A stretch of 16,415 bases of DNA from Candidatus Fermentibacterota bacterium (GCA_030620115.1 JAUXFG010000085.1:1-16415), one strand, 5' to 3'; positions 1 to 7,031 are shown, numbered from the stretch's first letter. Program-made: numbers and translations. Notes: generated by a model not told the origin, from the letters alone.

Positions 1-280
1 GAGATGGGGAGATGGGGAGAAGATAGCGTTCAGCGTTCAGCGTTGAGATGATGGAGCAGGGAGAGATTCTTCGCTCCTTGCAGGCGCTCAGAATGACAGT
101 GGTGGTGCACAAAAGGATGTGGTGAATGTGTGTCATTCTGAGGGAGCGGAGCGACCGAAGAATCTGGGAAGGGGGATGGGGAGATGGAATGTAGAATCTG
201 TCAATCTGGAATCTGTAATCTGAAGAAGGGGAAGGAGGGATGAGGATTGAAGATCGAACATTCAACATTCAACATCGAAG
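1..280. repeat. Long dispersed intergenic repeat, copy 1
   Basis: No gene is supported here. The stretch matches 11165-11476 in order: G-rich leader, three AGCGTTC-type heptamers (25-45), an inverted repeat (64-98 against 131-165, built on AGATTCTTCG and CAGAATGACA), a purine-rich GAATCTGT/AATCTGTAATCTG block, and a block of ATTCAACAT motifs ending at 280. The inverted arms resemble a repeat style common in genomes of uncultured bacteria. Function is unknown. The left end may lie outside the window. Confidence 0.8.
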
Positions 281-289
281 TGAGGATGA

Positions 290-384
290 TGGAGGGCCAT
301 GCTCCGTCATGGCCGTTGATGCTCGATACGGGAAGATCACAGGCAGGGACGCCTGCGCCACTCGCGACGGAGCGCGTCCCTCCA
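290..384 (+). repeat. Dual-hairpin GGAGGG element, copy A
   Basis: The element begins TGGAGGGCCATG and ends GCGTCCCTCCA, so it has GGAGGG/CCCTCC terminal inverted repeats. The left arm folds as GGCCATG / CATGGCC around a 6-nt loop. A central AGGC-AGGGAC-GCCT hairpin lies near 341-355. The same two end modules occur in opposite orientation at 7491-7558. From 385 to 601 I see no gene or further clear element. Confidence 0.7.
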
Positions 385-601
385 GAGATTCTGATAGCTC
401 TGTCGAGAAAGATCGAACGTCGGAATCTGATGAGGGGGAGAGGTTTTTGGGCTTTCGTTTTCTGAGAGTTTGCCTAGATTGGCGAAGAGGAAAACGATCT
501 TTCATGCTGTTGCCAATTGGTGGCCTTGATACTGCGGGGATTTCTTGGCCCTACAATATGATGAGCAAGGCGTGCTGTGCCTCGAGAAAGGAGTGAGTTT
601 C

Positions 602-1129
602 ATGCAATGCCCAGCCTGTGGAAGACGCCTGACGCAGAAGACCGTAGAAGGCATCGCGGTAGACGTATGTGTGGGGGGGTGTGGAGGTATCTGGTTCGAC
701 AACTATGAGTTGGAGAAGATGGATGAGCCACATGAGTCTGCGGGGGAGATGTTGCTGGATGTCGAACGAGATGAGATGGTTTCTATTGACCAGACTGCAC
801 GACGTTTGTGCCCGATCTGTGACAACATCACTATGATGCAGCACTTCTTCAGTGTACGGCGGAGCGTGACCCTTGATGAATGCCCCTCGTGTGGTGGGAT
901 CTGGCTGGATTCCGGTGAGCTTGGTCTGATACGGAACCAGTTCACTTCCGAAAGGGAGCGGCGCCAAGCGGCGGAGGCGTATTTCAACGATGTGTTTGGC
1001 CCCAAGCTCGGCATCATGAGGGAAGAAGGCGAAGAGCAACGGCAGAGGGCTCGAAAGATCGCGAGGATCTTTCGCTATATCTGCCCGAGCAACTACATGC
1101 CCGGCAAACAGGAATGGGGCGCATACTAG
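602..1129 (+). CDS. Two-domain zf-TFIIB zinc-ribbon protein
   Basis: A 175-aa soluble protein with two copies of the TFIIB-type zinc-ribbon domain (the zf-TFIIB family of bacteria). Ribbon 1 has Cys3, Cys6, Cys23 and Cys27 and is followed by GGIWFDNYELEK. Ribbon 2 has Cys70, Cys73, Cys94 and Cys97 and is followed by GGIWLDSGELGL. The repeated GGIW(F/L)D..EL is the family signature. The C-terminal third is charged and helical with no recognised domain. The ATG at 602 is chosen because AAAGGAG (587-593) sits 8 nt upstream; the reading frame stays open further upstream without such a site. TACAAT at 552-557 could be a -10 box. Zinc binding is well supported; the cellular role (nucleic-acid or protein binding) is not known. 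Confidence 0.88.
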   Translation: MQCPACGRRLTQKTVEGIAVDVCVGGCGGIWFDNYELEKMDEPHESAGEMLLDVERDEMVSIDQTARRLCPICDNITMMQHFFSVRRSVTLDECPSCGGIWLDSGELGLIRNQFTSERERRQAAEAYFNDVFGPKLGIMREEGEEQRQRARKIARIFRYICPSNYMPGKQEWGAY

Positions 1130-1145
1130 ATGCTTCGGAGCCCTC

Positions 1146-1222
1146 CTTGCAATGACTAAGGCCCCGGGGGTCATCGCGAGCGGTAGCGCGGCGATCTCAG
1201 TTGAGCGCATGAGATTGCAATG
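1146..1222. repeat. Two-hairpin GCAATGA-type repeat between convergent genes
   Basis: TTGCAATGAC (near 1147-1156) pairs imperfectly with GTCATCGCGA, and GCGATCTCA pairs with TGAGATTGC (8 of 9) around a 10-nt loop. This resembles the widespread GCAATGAC...GCGATCTC type of dispersed bacterial repeat. It lies between the ends of two convergent genes and could stop transcription from both sides, although no T-run follows either stem. Confidence 0.55.
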
Positions 1223-1261
1223 AAATATCCCGAATTTTCTACCTGTGATCGATGGCACGAA

Positions 1262-2086
1262 TCATTTTCCGCCCCCGGTGGGCAATGTGCGTCGTCTCTT
1301 CGCCGGGCTGATGCATTCCAGGAAAATCTGGCCGGCCCATCTTGTCGCAATCTGCTGCAGGCCACAGGATAGCATCCTTCGATGCCCCCGCTGGGGGAGG
1401 AGGAAGAAGACCACATGGGTGGTGCGCAGCGCCCAAACGCGGTGACATCCCGCCCGCACTACCAATTCGCCCGCCAATGTAGACACGAATGTATTCCTTC
1501 TTTTCCTGGGGAAATGCTGATACACCAGGACCGAATATCCTGCCCGATAGGCGTGGATCAGCTCCGGCCAGTACAGGTATTTCGACGAATGCTTTCGACC
1601 GAGGGGTACGGACTTCACCTCCAAACCATTGTCAGGATCGAAGAAGACTAACCCGAACATCCCCTCGCCTATGCTCGGGGCAAGCTCACTCGGTTCAACA
1701 TCAAATGTGAGGCTTTTCCTTCGATCCGCCGGCTCCCAGAAGCGTGCGAAATAGTCCGACCGCTGTTCACGGTCATCGGTGAGCACGGTGTTGTAGAATC
1801 GAGCATTCCGGAGAAAGCCGGTAGAGGCGAACGACGATACGTCACGCATTCCCTCCACTATGACGAGTTGCCGGAGGGTGTTGAAGAGCTCAGGATCGAA
1901 GTACCGCCAAAGCTTGGGGAAGTCCAAGTATTGGGTGAATCCACCATCGGAGCGACCATCGTCCGGGGTGAGCATCCAGCAGATCGCCATGGAAAGCCGG
2001 CCGTTCTGGCTCAGAGCACGGAGCACCCCGTACTTCCTGTAGTCATTCATATCACCAAAGTACTGATTTTTCACGAGCTGTACCAT
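1262..2086 (-). CDS. Unrecognised NQYFGD/FFDPDNG protein
   Basis: A 274-aa protein that I cannot assign to a named family, though the N-terminal pattern NQYFGDMNDYRKYG looks like that of a family of bacterial hypothetical proteins. Visible motifs are NQYFGD (residues 7-12), CWMLTPDDGR (36-45), FFDPDNGLE (148-156), GRKHSSKYLYW (163-173) and VYQHFPR (188-194). The hydrophobic strand followed by FFDPDNG resembles the catalytic-loop position of Rossmann-fold methyltransferases such as RlmJ, whose N-terminus (NYRHAFHAGN) is faintly similar. This is inference only. There is no signal peptide or membrane segment. It starts 39 bp after the HTH gene and is probably co-transcribed with it. No good ribosome site precedes the ATG; GTG at codon 5 (VKNQYF) is an alternative start. 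Confidence 0.75.
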   Translation of the reverse strand: MVQLVKNQYFGDMNDYRKYGVLRALSQNGRLSMAICWMLTPDDGRSDGGFTQYLDFPKLWRYFDPELFNTLRQLVIVEGMRDVSSFASTGFLRNARFYNTVLTDDREQRSDYFARFWEPADRRKSLTFDVEPSELAPSIGEGMFGLVFFDPDNGLEVKSVPLGRKHSSKYLYWPELIHAYRAGYSVLVYQHFPRKRRNTFVSTLAGELVVRAGCHRVWALRTTHVVFFLLPQRGHRRMLSCGLQQIATRWAGQIFLECISPAKRRRTLPTGGGK

Positions 2087-2125
2087 GTTCGTGGGGCATA
2101 GTCCGCCGGGTGGAGGGCTATGCCT

Positions 2126-2380
2126 TCAGCGAGAGTTAGTCCTCAGTTTTTCCCGCAGGTCACTGAACCCGGAGTCGTCACCCACCATCTGCTCGTCCAA
2201 CCAGAGATCGATGATGCTCCTCTTGAATCGCCATTCCTTGCCGAGCTTGGCTGCGGGGAGACGTTTCTCCTGTGCCCACTTGTATATGGTTTGTGGTTTC
2301 AGGCGTAGGTATTGGGCAACCTCCTCTATGGTCATGATCTCGCCATCGTATACGGAAGCGCGGCTGTTGGTACTACTCAT
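2126..2380 (-). CDS. Excisionase-type helix-turn-helix DNA-binding protein
   Basis: An 84-aa protein with one HTH domain of the excisionase/MerR-like HTH_17 type at about residues 15-65: MTIEEVAQYLRLKPQTIYKW, then LPAAKLGKEWRF and the terminal helix IIDLWL. It probably binds DNA as a small regulator or recombination-directionality-like factor. The chosen ATG (2380) overlaps the end of the upstream membrane-protein gene by 8 bp, which suggests translational coupling. Starting at 2335 (MTIEEVAQ) is possible and keeps the whole domain. There is no integrase nearby, so an excision role is not supported. It may regulate its own operon. Confidence 0.82.
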   Translation of the reverse strand: MSSTNSRASVYDGEIMTIEEVAQYLRLKPQTIYKWAQEKRLPAAKLGKEWRFKRSIIDLWLDEQMVGDDSGFSDLREKLRTNSR

Positions 2381-3200
2381 GGGCCGATTTTGTTGGCGAT
2401 GGGTGGTCTTGCGAGTCGTCAAACAGGTCCTTGAAATGCACTCCCGGTGGTCGAGAAGCCGTGGGCTTGTTGGGTTCCTCTTCGTGCTTGAGCAGTTTCT
2501 TCACGGAGTAGACAACGGCAGTGTAGTAGTTGCCTTCATAGTCACGGAATACCTTGAACGGCTCATCTCGATCACCAAGAAATGGGCGAAGGTTCCACGC
2601 CATCTGAACACCGACAAAGGCGAAGAGCACGGCCCAAGCCCGCATTATGGTCATGGCCTTCTTAGGATAGACGCCATGCTTCTCGCATACGAGTGATAGG
2701 CCGTCATGGAGGACGAACATTCCAAAGAGGCCGGAGATCAGGACGATTACCACATGCAACAACTGAAGAAAGTAATAGTTGGAGCCCGTGAGCAGGAAAA
2801 AGGCGACTACAGGTACGAAGGTCGCCAACAGGATGGTGGTCAATGCCAATGAGCCCGTCACCAAGACAGCAACCTGAAGCAGTCGCAGCTGAGATCCGAC
2901 CAATACCTGGACGACGAAGAAAGCGGGGAAACAGATCAAGAAAGTGGCCACGAACATGATAGGTAGCTTGATCGCCGCCGAGAATGCCTGCAACCAACCG
3001 GAGTAGAATCCTGCTGTCAGACCGTAAAGGGCTGCCAGCGGAATCAATGTACACATCGAGTATCGGAGCTTTGCCGCAAGATCCTGCCCCGCAACCACTT
3101 CGCCGAAGAATCGATCTCGGTCGCTCAGAAGCATCGTAAGGAACTGGTGATACGTGATGTGTTGCTTGTTCAATTCAGCGGGTTCTGTGCCATCTCGCAT
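2373..3200 (-). CDS. Multi-pass Yip1-like membrane protein
   Basis: A 275-aa integral membrane protein with about five hydrophobic segments (roughly 47-68, 78-100, 107-137, 145-165, 186-202), followed by QMAWNLRPFLGDRDEPF.VFR...GNYY (199-226) and a polar C-terminal tail. The WNLRPFLG...PF..FR..EGN(F/Y)Y motif matches, from memory, a family of membrane proteins in cyanobacteria and other bacteria sometimes labelled actin-binding WH2; that label is doubtful and the function is unknown. The ATG at 3200 is chosen because AAGGAGG (3207-3213) lies 6 nt upstream. The frame stays open to 3362, but that extension is translated from the adjacent repeat and should be excluded. It is first of three tightly packed genes. 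Confidence 0.83.
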   Translation of the reverse strand: MRDGTEPAELNKQHITYHQFLTMLLSDRDRFFGEVVAGQDLAAKLRYSMCTLIPLAALYGLTAGFYSGWLQAFSAAIKLPIMFVATFLICFPAFFVVQVLVGSQLRLLQVAVLVTGSLALTTILLATFVPVVAFFLLTGSNYYFLQLLHVVIVLISGLFGMFVLHDGLSLVCEKHGVYPKKAMTIMRAWAVLFAFVGVQMAWNLRPFLGDRDEPFKVFRDYEGNYYTAVVYSVKKLLKHEEEPNKPTASRPPGVHFKDLFDDSQDHPSPTKSAHE

Positions 3201-3219
3201 GAGCATCCTCCTTCCCTTT

Positions 3220-3420
3220 AACCCGGACTTCTCATCCCGCGTCCGCCGCGGGACTGCAGTCCCGCGTCTGACGCGGGACAGAGGATACGCCTTCGGGCTT
3301 CGCCACGGCGGAGCCAGGCTACGCCCTGACAGAGCCGGGGTCTTCAGTCGCAAGCCTCGCATTCAGAATCCCGCGTCCGACGCGGGACTTCGCTTTGAAA
3401 GCCGGTGAGAAATCCGGGTT
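3220..3420 (+). mobile_element. MITE-like 201-bp palindromic element, copy 1
   Basis: The ends AACCCGGACTTCTCA and TGAGAAATCCGGGTT form 15-bp terminal inverted repeats with one mismatch. Inside are three TCCCGCGTC..GACGCGGGA-type hairpins (near 3236, 3258 and 3369) and a 60-bp core (3283-3342) identical to 4280-4339. There is no transposase, so any mobility would be non-autonomous. It ends 7 bp upstream of the ribosome-binding site of the membrane-protein gene, so it may be part of that gene's leader. Confidence 0.75.
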
Positions 3421-3570
3421 GTGCCCTTGGAGAGCGTCGCCAGAAATCATCCGCACATGGGACTATCACTGAATTAATGTTTGATGATGTTTTATGCAAT
3501 ATAAAACGGTTTGTTAGTTTTTGATGCAGGTTATCTGGAGTCCGGATTGCTACGGATGATGCCGAATTAT
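3421..3570. promoter_or_regulatory. AT-rich block with 7-bp inverted repeat, possible promoter region
   Basis: About 3465-3535 is strikingly AT-rich compared with its surroundings. It contains GTTTTAT-GCAAT-ATAAAAC at 3489-3507, a perfect 7-bp inverted repeat. This would suit a promoter for the leftward membrane-protein operon, which would then carry the 201-bp element in its 5' leader. I could not find a convincing -35/-10 pair. Confidence 0.35.
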
Positions 3571-3572
3571 CG

Positions 3573-3591
3573 GAGGGGCATCGCCCCCCTC
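3573..3591 (-). terminator. GGGGC/GCCCC hairpin at the end of the Cys-rich gene
   Basis: GGGGC (3575-3579) and GCCCC (3583-3587) form a stem with a 3-nt loop, flanked by more G/C pairing, and overlap the stop codon of the leftward gene. No T-run follows on the minus strand, so a terminator role is uncertain. Confidence 0.35.
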
Positions 3592-4000
3592 AGGCCAAAT
3601 GAGACTCGTCCTGGCACCTGAATAGGTAGAAGGCATCGTCGACGTTCTCGAATTCCAATGAGTGCCGCTTGCATCCATTGCGCGTACAGAGCTTGATGGC
3701 GCCGCCTACCTGGAGTTGCAGCGCCACCAGCGGAGCGTGGCACTCGCAGATCTGAGACACTGGGAAGGGTTCGTGACAGTGGGGACAAGAGAGATCGGCG
3801 ATGCTGCCCTCTATGTTTTCAACTCCATGAAAAGCCTTGGCATAGCTGCCGTAGACCTGGCTCAAGAACACCATCCCCGTCTTGCCAGCAATATTCGCTG
3901 CAAGGGCAATCGACGGGAGGTTGTCGATTGTCTCATCGGGATTCATGAGGGATTTCCCACAGGACGAGCATTTAAGCGGGATATTGATCTGATTACTCAT
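3590..4000 (-). CDS. Small Cys-rich zinc-binding-like protein
   Basis: A 136-aa protein of no family that I recognise. Cys pairs suggest at least two metal sites: Cys11/Cys14 (CSSC), Cys72/Cys75 (CPHC), Cys85/Cys87/His88 (CECH), Cys105/Cys110 and Cys129. Between the first and second clusters is a non-polar stretch (IALAANIAGKTGMVFLSQVYG, about 31-51) that may be an amphipathic helix. The ATG at 4000 is preferred because AAAAGGGGA lies about 8 nt upstream. The gene stands alone and is bracketed by direct copies of a ~200-bp element, about 170 bp downstream and 200 bp upstream. Zinc binding is inferred; the role is unknown. Confidence 0.75.
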   Translation of the reverse strand: MSNQINIPLKCSSCGKSLMNPDETIDNLPSIALAANIAGKTGMVFLSQVYGSYAKAFHGVENIEGSIADLSCPHCHEPFPVSQICECHAPLVALQLQVGGAIKLCTRNGCKRHSLEFENVDDAFYLFRCQDESHLA

Positions 4001-4045
4001 AAGGCGTCCCCTTTTGCTCATGACACATGGACCAGCGGACATCGT

Positions 4046-4073
4046 ATATTACAGCTATCACAGCGATGGTCAC
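4046..4073 (-). promoter_or_regulatory. Candidate promoter of the Cys-rich gene
   Basis: On the minus strand, GTGACC (4068-4073) and TAATAT (4046-4051) are spaced by 16 bp, each matching 4 of 6 consensus bases. The start codon would follow about 40 nt after the transcription start. Confidence 0.35.
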
Positions 4074-4078
4074 CATCG
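4064..4078. promoter_or_regulatory. Perfect palindrome over the candidate -35 box
   Basis: CGATGGT-C-ACCATCG is a perfect 7-bp inverted repeat around one base. It covers the proposed -35 of the Cys-rich gene, as an operator would. Its binding partner is unknown. Confidence 0.35.
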
Positions 4079-4197
4079 GCTTGTCTCACAGGGCGCCTGG
4101 CTCGAAGATACAGGTGTCCTCTGCGGATGGCGCAATACACCGAGCCATCACCGCTTACAGGACAATTTGCTTCCTTCGGCCTGTGAATGTCAACTGG

Positions 4198-4408
4198 CCC
4201 GCACTTCTCATCCCGCGTCCGCCGCGGGACTGCAGCGTTGCATTTGGCCCTGCCTGCTGTCCGCCGGCTGGCGGACAGGGGATACGCCTTCGGGCTTCGC
4301 CACGGCGGAGCCAGGCTACGCCCTGACAGAGCCGGGGTCATCAGTCGCAAGCCTTGCAGCCACAGCCAACTATACCGCTTCGCGACGAAAGCCGGTGAGA
4401 AGTGCGGG
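4198..4408 (+). mobile_element. MITE-like 211-bp palindromic element, copy 2
   Basis: Same orientation as 3220-3420. The terminal repeats CCCGCACTTCTCA and TGAGAAGTGCGGG are perfect. The base that differs from copy 1 (GGA to GCA at the left end) is matched by the paired base at the right end (TCC to TGC). The 60-bp core (4280-4339) is identical to copy 1. The middle differs: copy 1 has a second CCCGCG hairpin, while here a TGTCCGCCGGCTGGCGGACA hairpin (4258-4277) lies in that place. Confidence 0.75.
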
Positions 4409-4714
4409 TTAGGGGGCTGGAGTTCCCAGGAATGCAACTACTCGAAAATGCAGGCGATATCGAGAAAATCCGCAACTTCTCTCAAGATCGACGAAGCTCC
4501 CGACAAGGCTCCCGACGAAGTTTCAGGATGGGATGGCAGGCAGGGAAGATGTCCATTCCGATTTGGCATGTTATTGGCGAGATTCCTGAAACCCTTGAAT
4601 GGTTACGTCGTCTTTTCGTCTTCAGATTCAAGATTACAGATTCTTCAAGCAATTCCCCTTCGTCTTGGTCTTTCATTCAAGCAATCCAGCAATTCAGCAT
4701 TCACCCAATTCCCC
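4409..4714. repeat. Gene-free spacer with repeat fragments
   Basis: No gene supported. It holds GGGATGGCAGGCAGGGA (4528-4544), shared with 10397-10413, preceded by CTCCCGAC/GACGAAG motifs also found near 10440-10540 but in a different order. At 4623-4643 is an inverted fragment of the AATCTGTAATCT block of the long repeat at 1-280. Confidence 0.5.
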
Positions 4715-6892
4715 TCACTTCTCTATGCCGAATATGTCGAAGATGAATGCGTAGTCGAAGGCTCTGTCCCTGAGATAATCGTAGCGGCCGGATGCCCCTC
4801 CGTGACCAGCGCCCATGTCTGTCTTGAGAAGGAGAAGATGGTCATCGGTTTTCAGTGAGCGCAGCTTCGCTGTCCATTTTGTGGGCTCCCAGTACGAGAC
4901 CCTGGCATCGTTCAGCCCCGATCGAATCAGCATGGTCGGATAGTCCTTGGCTTCGATGTTGTCATACGGGGAGTAGGACTTGATGTAGTCGTAGGATTCC
5001 TTCTCTTCGGGATTGCCCCACTCCTCGTATTCCACCACAGTCAATGGTATCGAAGGATCGAGCATCGTGTTGAGAACGTCGACAAAGGGCACCACGGCGA
5101 CCACCATCCTGAAGAGATCAGGGCGCATGTTGATGACCGCACCCATGAGCAACCCCCCGGCGCTCCCTCCTTCAATCACCAAGTTCTCCTGGGAAGTGTA
5201 CCTCTCATCAATGAGGAACTGGGCACATGCAATGAAGTCGGTGAAGGTGTTCATCTTGTGCAGCAATTTGCCCTGATCATACCAGTACCGGCCCATCTCA
5301 CCACCACCGCGGATATGGGCGATGGCGTAGACGAAGCCCCGATCCAAGAGACTCAATCGGTTTGAAGAGAAGTAGGGTTCGGAGCTTGCTCCATAGGCGC
5401 CATACCCGGACATGAAGAGAGGATTCATTCCATCCTTGTTTATGCCCTTCTTGTACACAAGGGAGATGGGAATCTTGGTGCTGTCGGAAGCGGTCGCAAA
5501 GATCCTCTCTGACTGATACAAGCTCGGATCATAGCCACCCAGCACTTCATACTGCTTCTTCAATTCCCGGCCCCGCGTATCCATCTGATAATCATACACT
5601 GATCTTGGCGTGACCAAGGAGGTATAGGTGAATCGCAGCAGGTTGGTATTGAAATCGGGATTCTTGTTCAACCAGAAGGTGTACACCGGCTCGGGGAACT
5701 CAACGTAATGCCACTCTCCGCTCGTGAGATCCATGATTTGGATCTGCTCGAGGCCGTTCTCCCGTTCGTGCACCACCAAATTGTCCCTGAACAACTCAAA
5801 CCCTTCGATCTTCACATGGGTGCGATGTGGGATGAGTTCCCTCCAGTTATCTTTCGCAGGATTCTCCACAGGGACCTTCATCAGCTTGAAGTTCTTGGCA
5901 TTCTCATTTGTCATTATGTAGAAGTCATTCCCATGGTGATCAATGTAGTATTCCATCTCGTGCTGACGTGGATGGAGAAGTCGGAATTCGGTGGTCGGCA
6001 GGTCAGCATCAAGATAGTGGTATTCGCTGGTTGTCTTACTTCCCAATGAAAGAAGAAGATAACGTTTGCTTCTCGTCCTCGAAATGCCAAGCCAGAACTT
6101 ATCGTCTTTCTCATGGAAAAGCATAGAATCGTCTTCTTGTCTCGCGCCAAGTCTATGCATATACAGCTTATAGGGACGTCTTGTATTATCCAAGGTTGTG
6201 TAAAAAAGAGTCATATTGTCGTTTGCCCACACGACGTTGTTATCTACATCCTTGATCATATCTTTCCGCAATTCCCCGGTGGCAAGATCCTTGACATAGA
6301 TAGTGTAAATCTCCGAACCTGCCGTGTCCACGGAGTATGCAACCATCTGGTGATTCGGGCTTGTTCTGAATGCCCCGATGGAGAAATAATCGTGGCCCTC
6401 TGCAAGCTCGTTTTCATCGAGCAGGATCTCCTCATCAGCCTCCAAATTGCCTTTCTTCCTGCAGTGGATCCTGTATTGCTTACCTTCCTCTGTTCTGGTA
6501 TAGTAGTAGTAGTCATCGAGTTTTGCCGGCACGGAAAGATCGGTCTCTTTGATTCTGCCGAGCATCTCTCGATAAAGATGTTCCTGAAACTCCTTGGTGT
6601 GCGCCATGAAGGAGTCAACATACTCATTCTCGGCCTTGAGGTAGGCCATCACCTCAGGATTCGCTCGATCCCGGAGCCAGTAGTAGTTATCAACACGGAC
6701 ATCGCCATGCAGCGTATCTGCATGTGGTACTAGTTTTGCCACGGGTGGCAATAAGGATGTGAGATTGGAAGCCGGATGTTTCACAGGCGCTTCCTGTGCA
6801 AGAGCCTGGTGCGGCTGACTGATTGCTATGATGGTGAGCATCAGTAGCGCTACTGTACGAGCAGAGGAGAACAGCCGAGAGAAGTATGCCAC
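4715..6892 (-). CDS. ptrB: Exported oligopeptidase B (prolyl oligopeptidase family, S9A)
   Basis: A 725-aa serine peptidase that cleaves small peptides after Arg or Lys. The N-terminal two thirds form the propeller domain and the last ~250 residues the alpha/beta-hydrolase domain. The catalytic triad is Ser577 (GGSAGG), Asp662 (LNDARV) and His697 (GAGHGG). The offset from E. coli OpB (532/617/652) is a constant 45. Glu621 and Glu623 (VEYEEWGNP) fall where Glu576/Glu578 give basic P1 preference. A signal peptide is visible (Arg6, Arg12, hydrophobic 13-24, ALA|Q after 32), so it should act in the periplasm, whereas enterobacterial OpB is cytosolic. The GTG at 6892 is preferred: AAGGAGG (6900-6906) lies 7 nt upstream. 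The frame remains open to an ATG at 6997, but that would bury the signal peptide. It is monocistronic with its own promoter. Confidence 0.95.
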   Translation of the reverse strand: MAYFSRLFSSARTVALLMLTIIAISQPHQALAQEAPVKHPASNLTSLLPPVAKLVPHADTLHGDVRVDNYYWLRDRANPEVMAYLKAENEYVDSFMAHTKEFQEHLYREMLGRIKETDLSVPAKLDDYYYYTRTEEGKQYRIHCRKKGNLEADEEILLDENELAEGHDYFSIGAFRTSPNHQMVAYSVDTAGSEIYTIYVKDLATGELRKDMIKDVDNNVVWANDNMTLFYTTLDNTRRPYKLYMHRLGARQEDDSMLFHEKDDKFWLGISRTRSKRYLLLSLGSKTTSEYHYLDADLPTTEFRLLHPRQHEMEYYIDHHGNDFYIMTNENAKNFKLMKVPVENPAKDNWRELIPHRTHVKIEGFELFRDNLVVHERENGLEQIQIMDLTSGEWHYVEFPEPVYTFWLNKNPDFNTNLLRFTYTSLVTPRSVYDYQMDTRGRELKKQYEVLGGYDPSLYQSERIFATASDSTKIPISLVYKKGINKDGMNPLFMSGYGAYGASSEPYFSSNRLSLLDRGFVYAIAHIRGGGEMGRYWYDQGKLLHKMNTFTDFIACAQFLIDERYTSQENLVIEGGSAGGLLMGAVINMRPDLFRMVVAVVPFVDVLNTMLDPSIPLTVVEYEEWGNPEEKESYDYIKSYSPYDNIEAKDYPTMLIRSGLNDARVSYWEPTKWTAKLRSLKTDDHLLLLKTDMGAGHGGASGRYDYLRDRAFDYAFIFDIFGIEK

Positions 6893-7002
6893 GTCAAAAC
6901 CTCCTTGCGAGAATCCGCGCAGGCATTTGGAGAATGAATAATCCAGGCCGCGAACAACGGCACTCGGCCCTCTTGCCAAGTGAACCCGAGGATTCATTCT
7001 AG

Positions 7003-7031
7003 ATTATAACTTGGGTAATTGCGAAGGCTAA
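7003..7031 (-). promoter_or_regulatory. Candidate promoter of oligopeptidase B
   Basis: A perfect TATAAT (minus strand, 7003-7008) with a 17-bp spacer to a weak TTAGCC (7026-7031). It would give a leader of about 100 nt before the GTG start. The rest of 7032-7160 shows nothing clear. Confidence 0.5.

Noticed and set aside
551-1258. 235-codon minus-strand reading frame opposite the zinc-ribbon gene
   Set aside because: It mirrors a gene with clear zinc-ribbon motifs and a ribosome site, and its translation shows no domain pattern.
2126-2380. Prophage excision module based on the excisionase-type HTH
   Set aside because: No integrase, attachment sites or phage genes are in the window; this HTH type is common in ordinary regulators.
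3236-3388. CRISPR array from the repeated CCCGCG units
   Set aside because: The units are palindromes with irregular spacing, no uniform spacers and no cas genes.
4187-4858. 223-codon plus-strand reading frame across copy 2 of the element and the end of oligopeptidase B
   Set aside because: It is made of repeat DNA and antisense coding sequence, with no ribosome site or domain.
6113-6733. 206-codon plus-strand reading frame within oligopeptidase B
   Set aside because: It is antisense to a well-conserved enzyme and shows no recognisable protein features.
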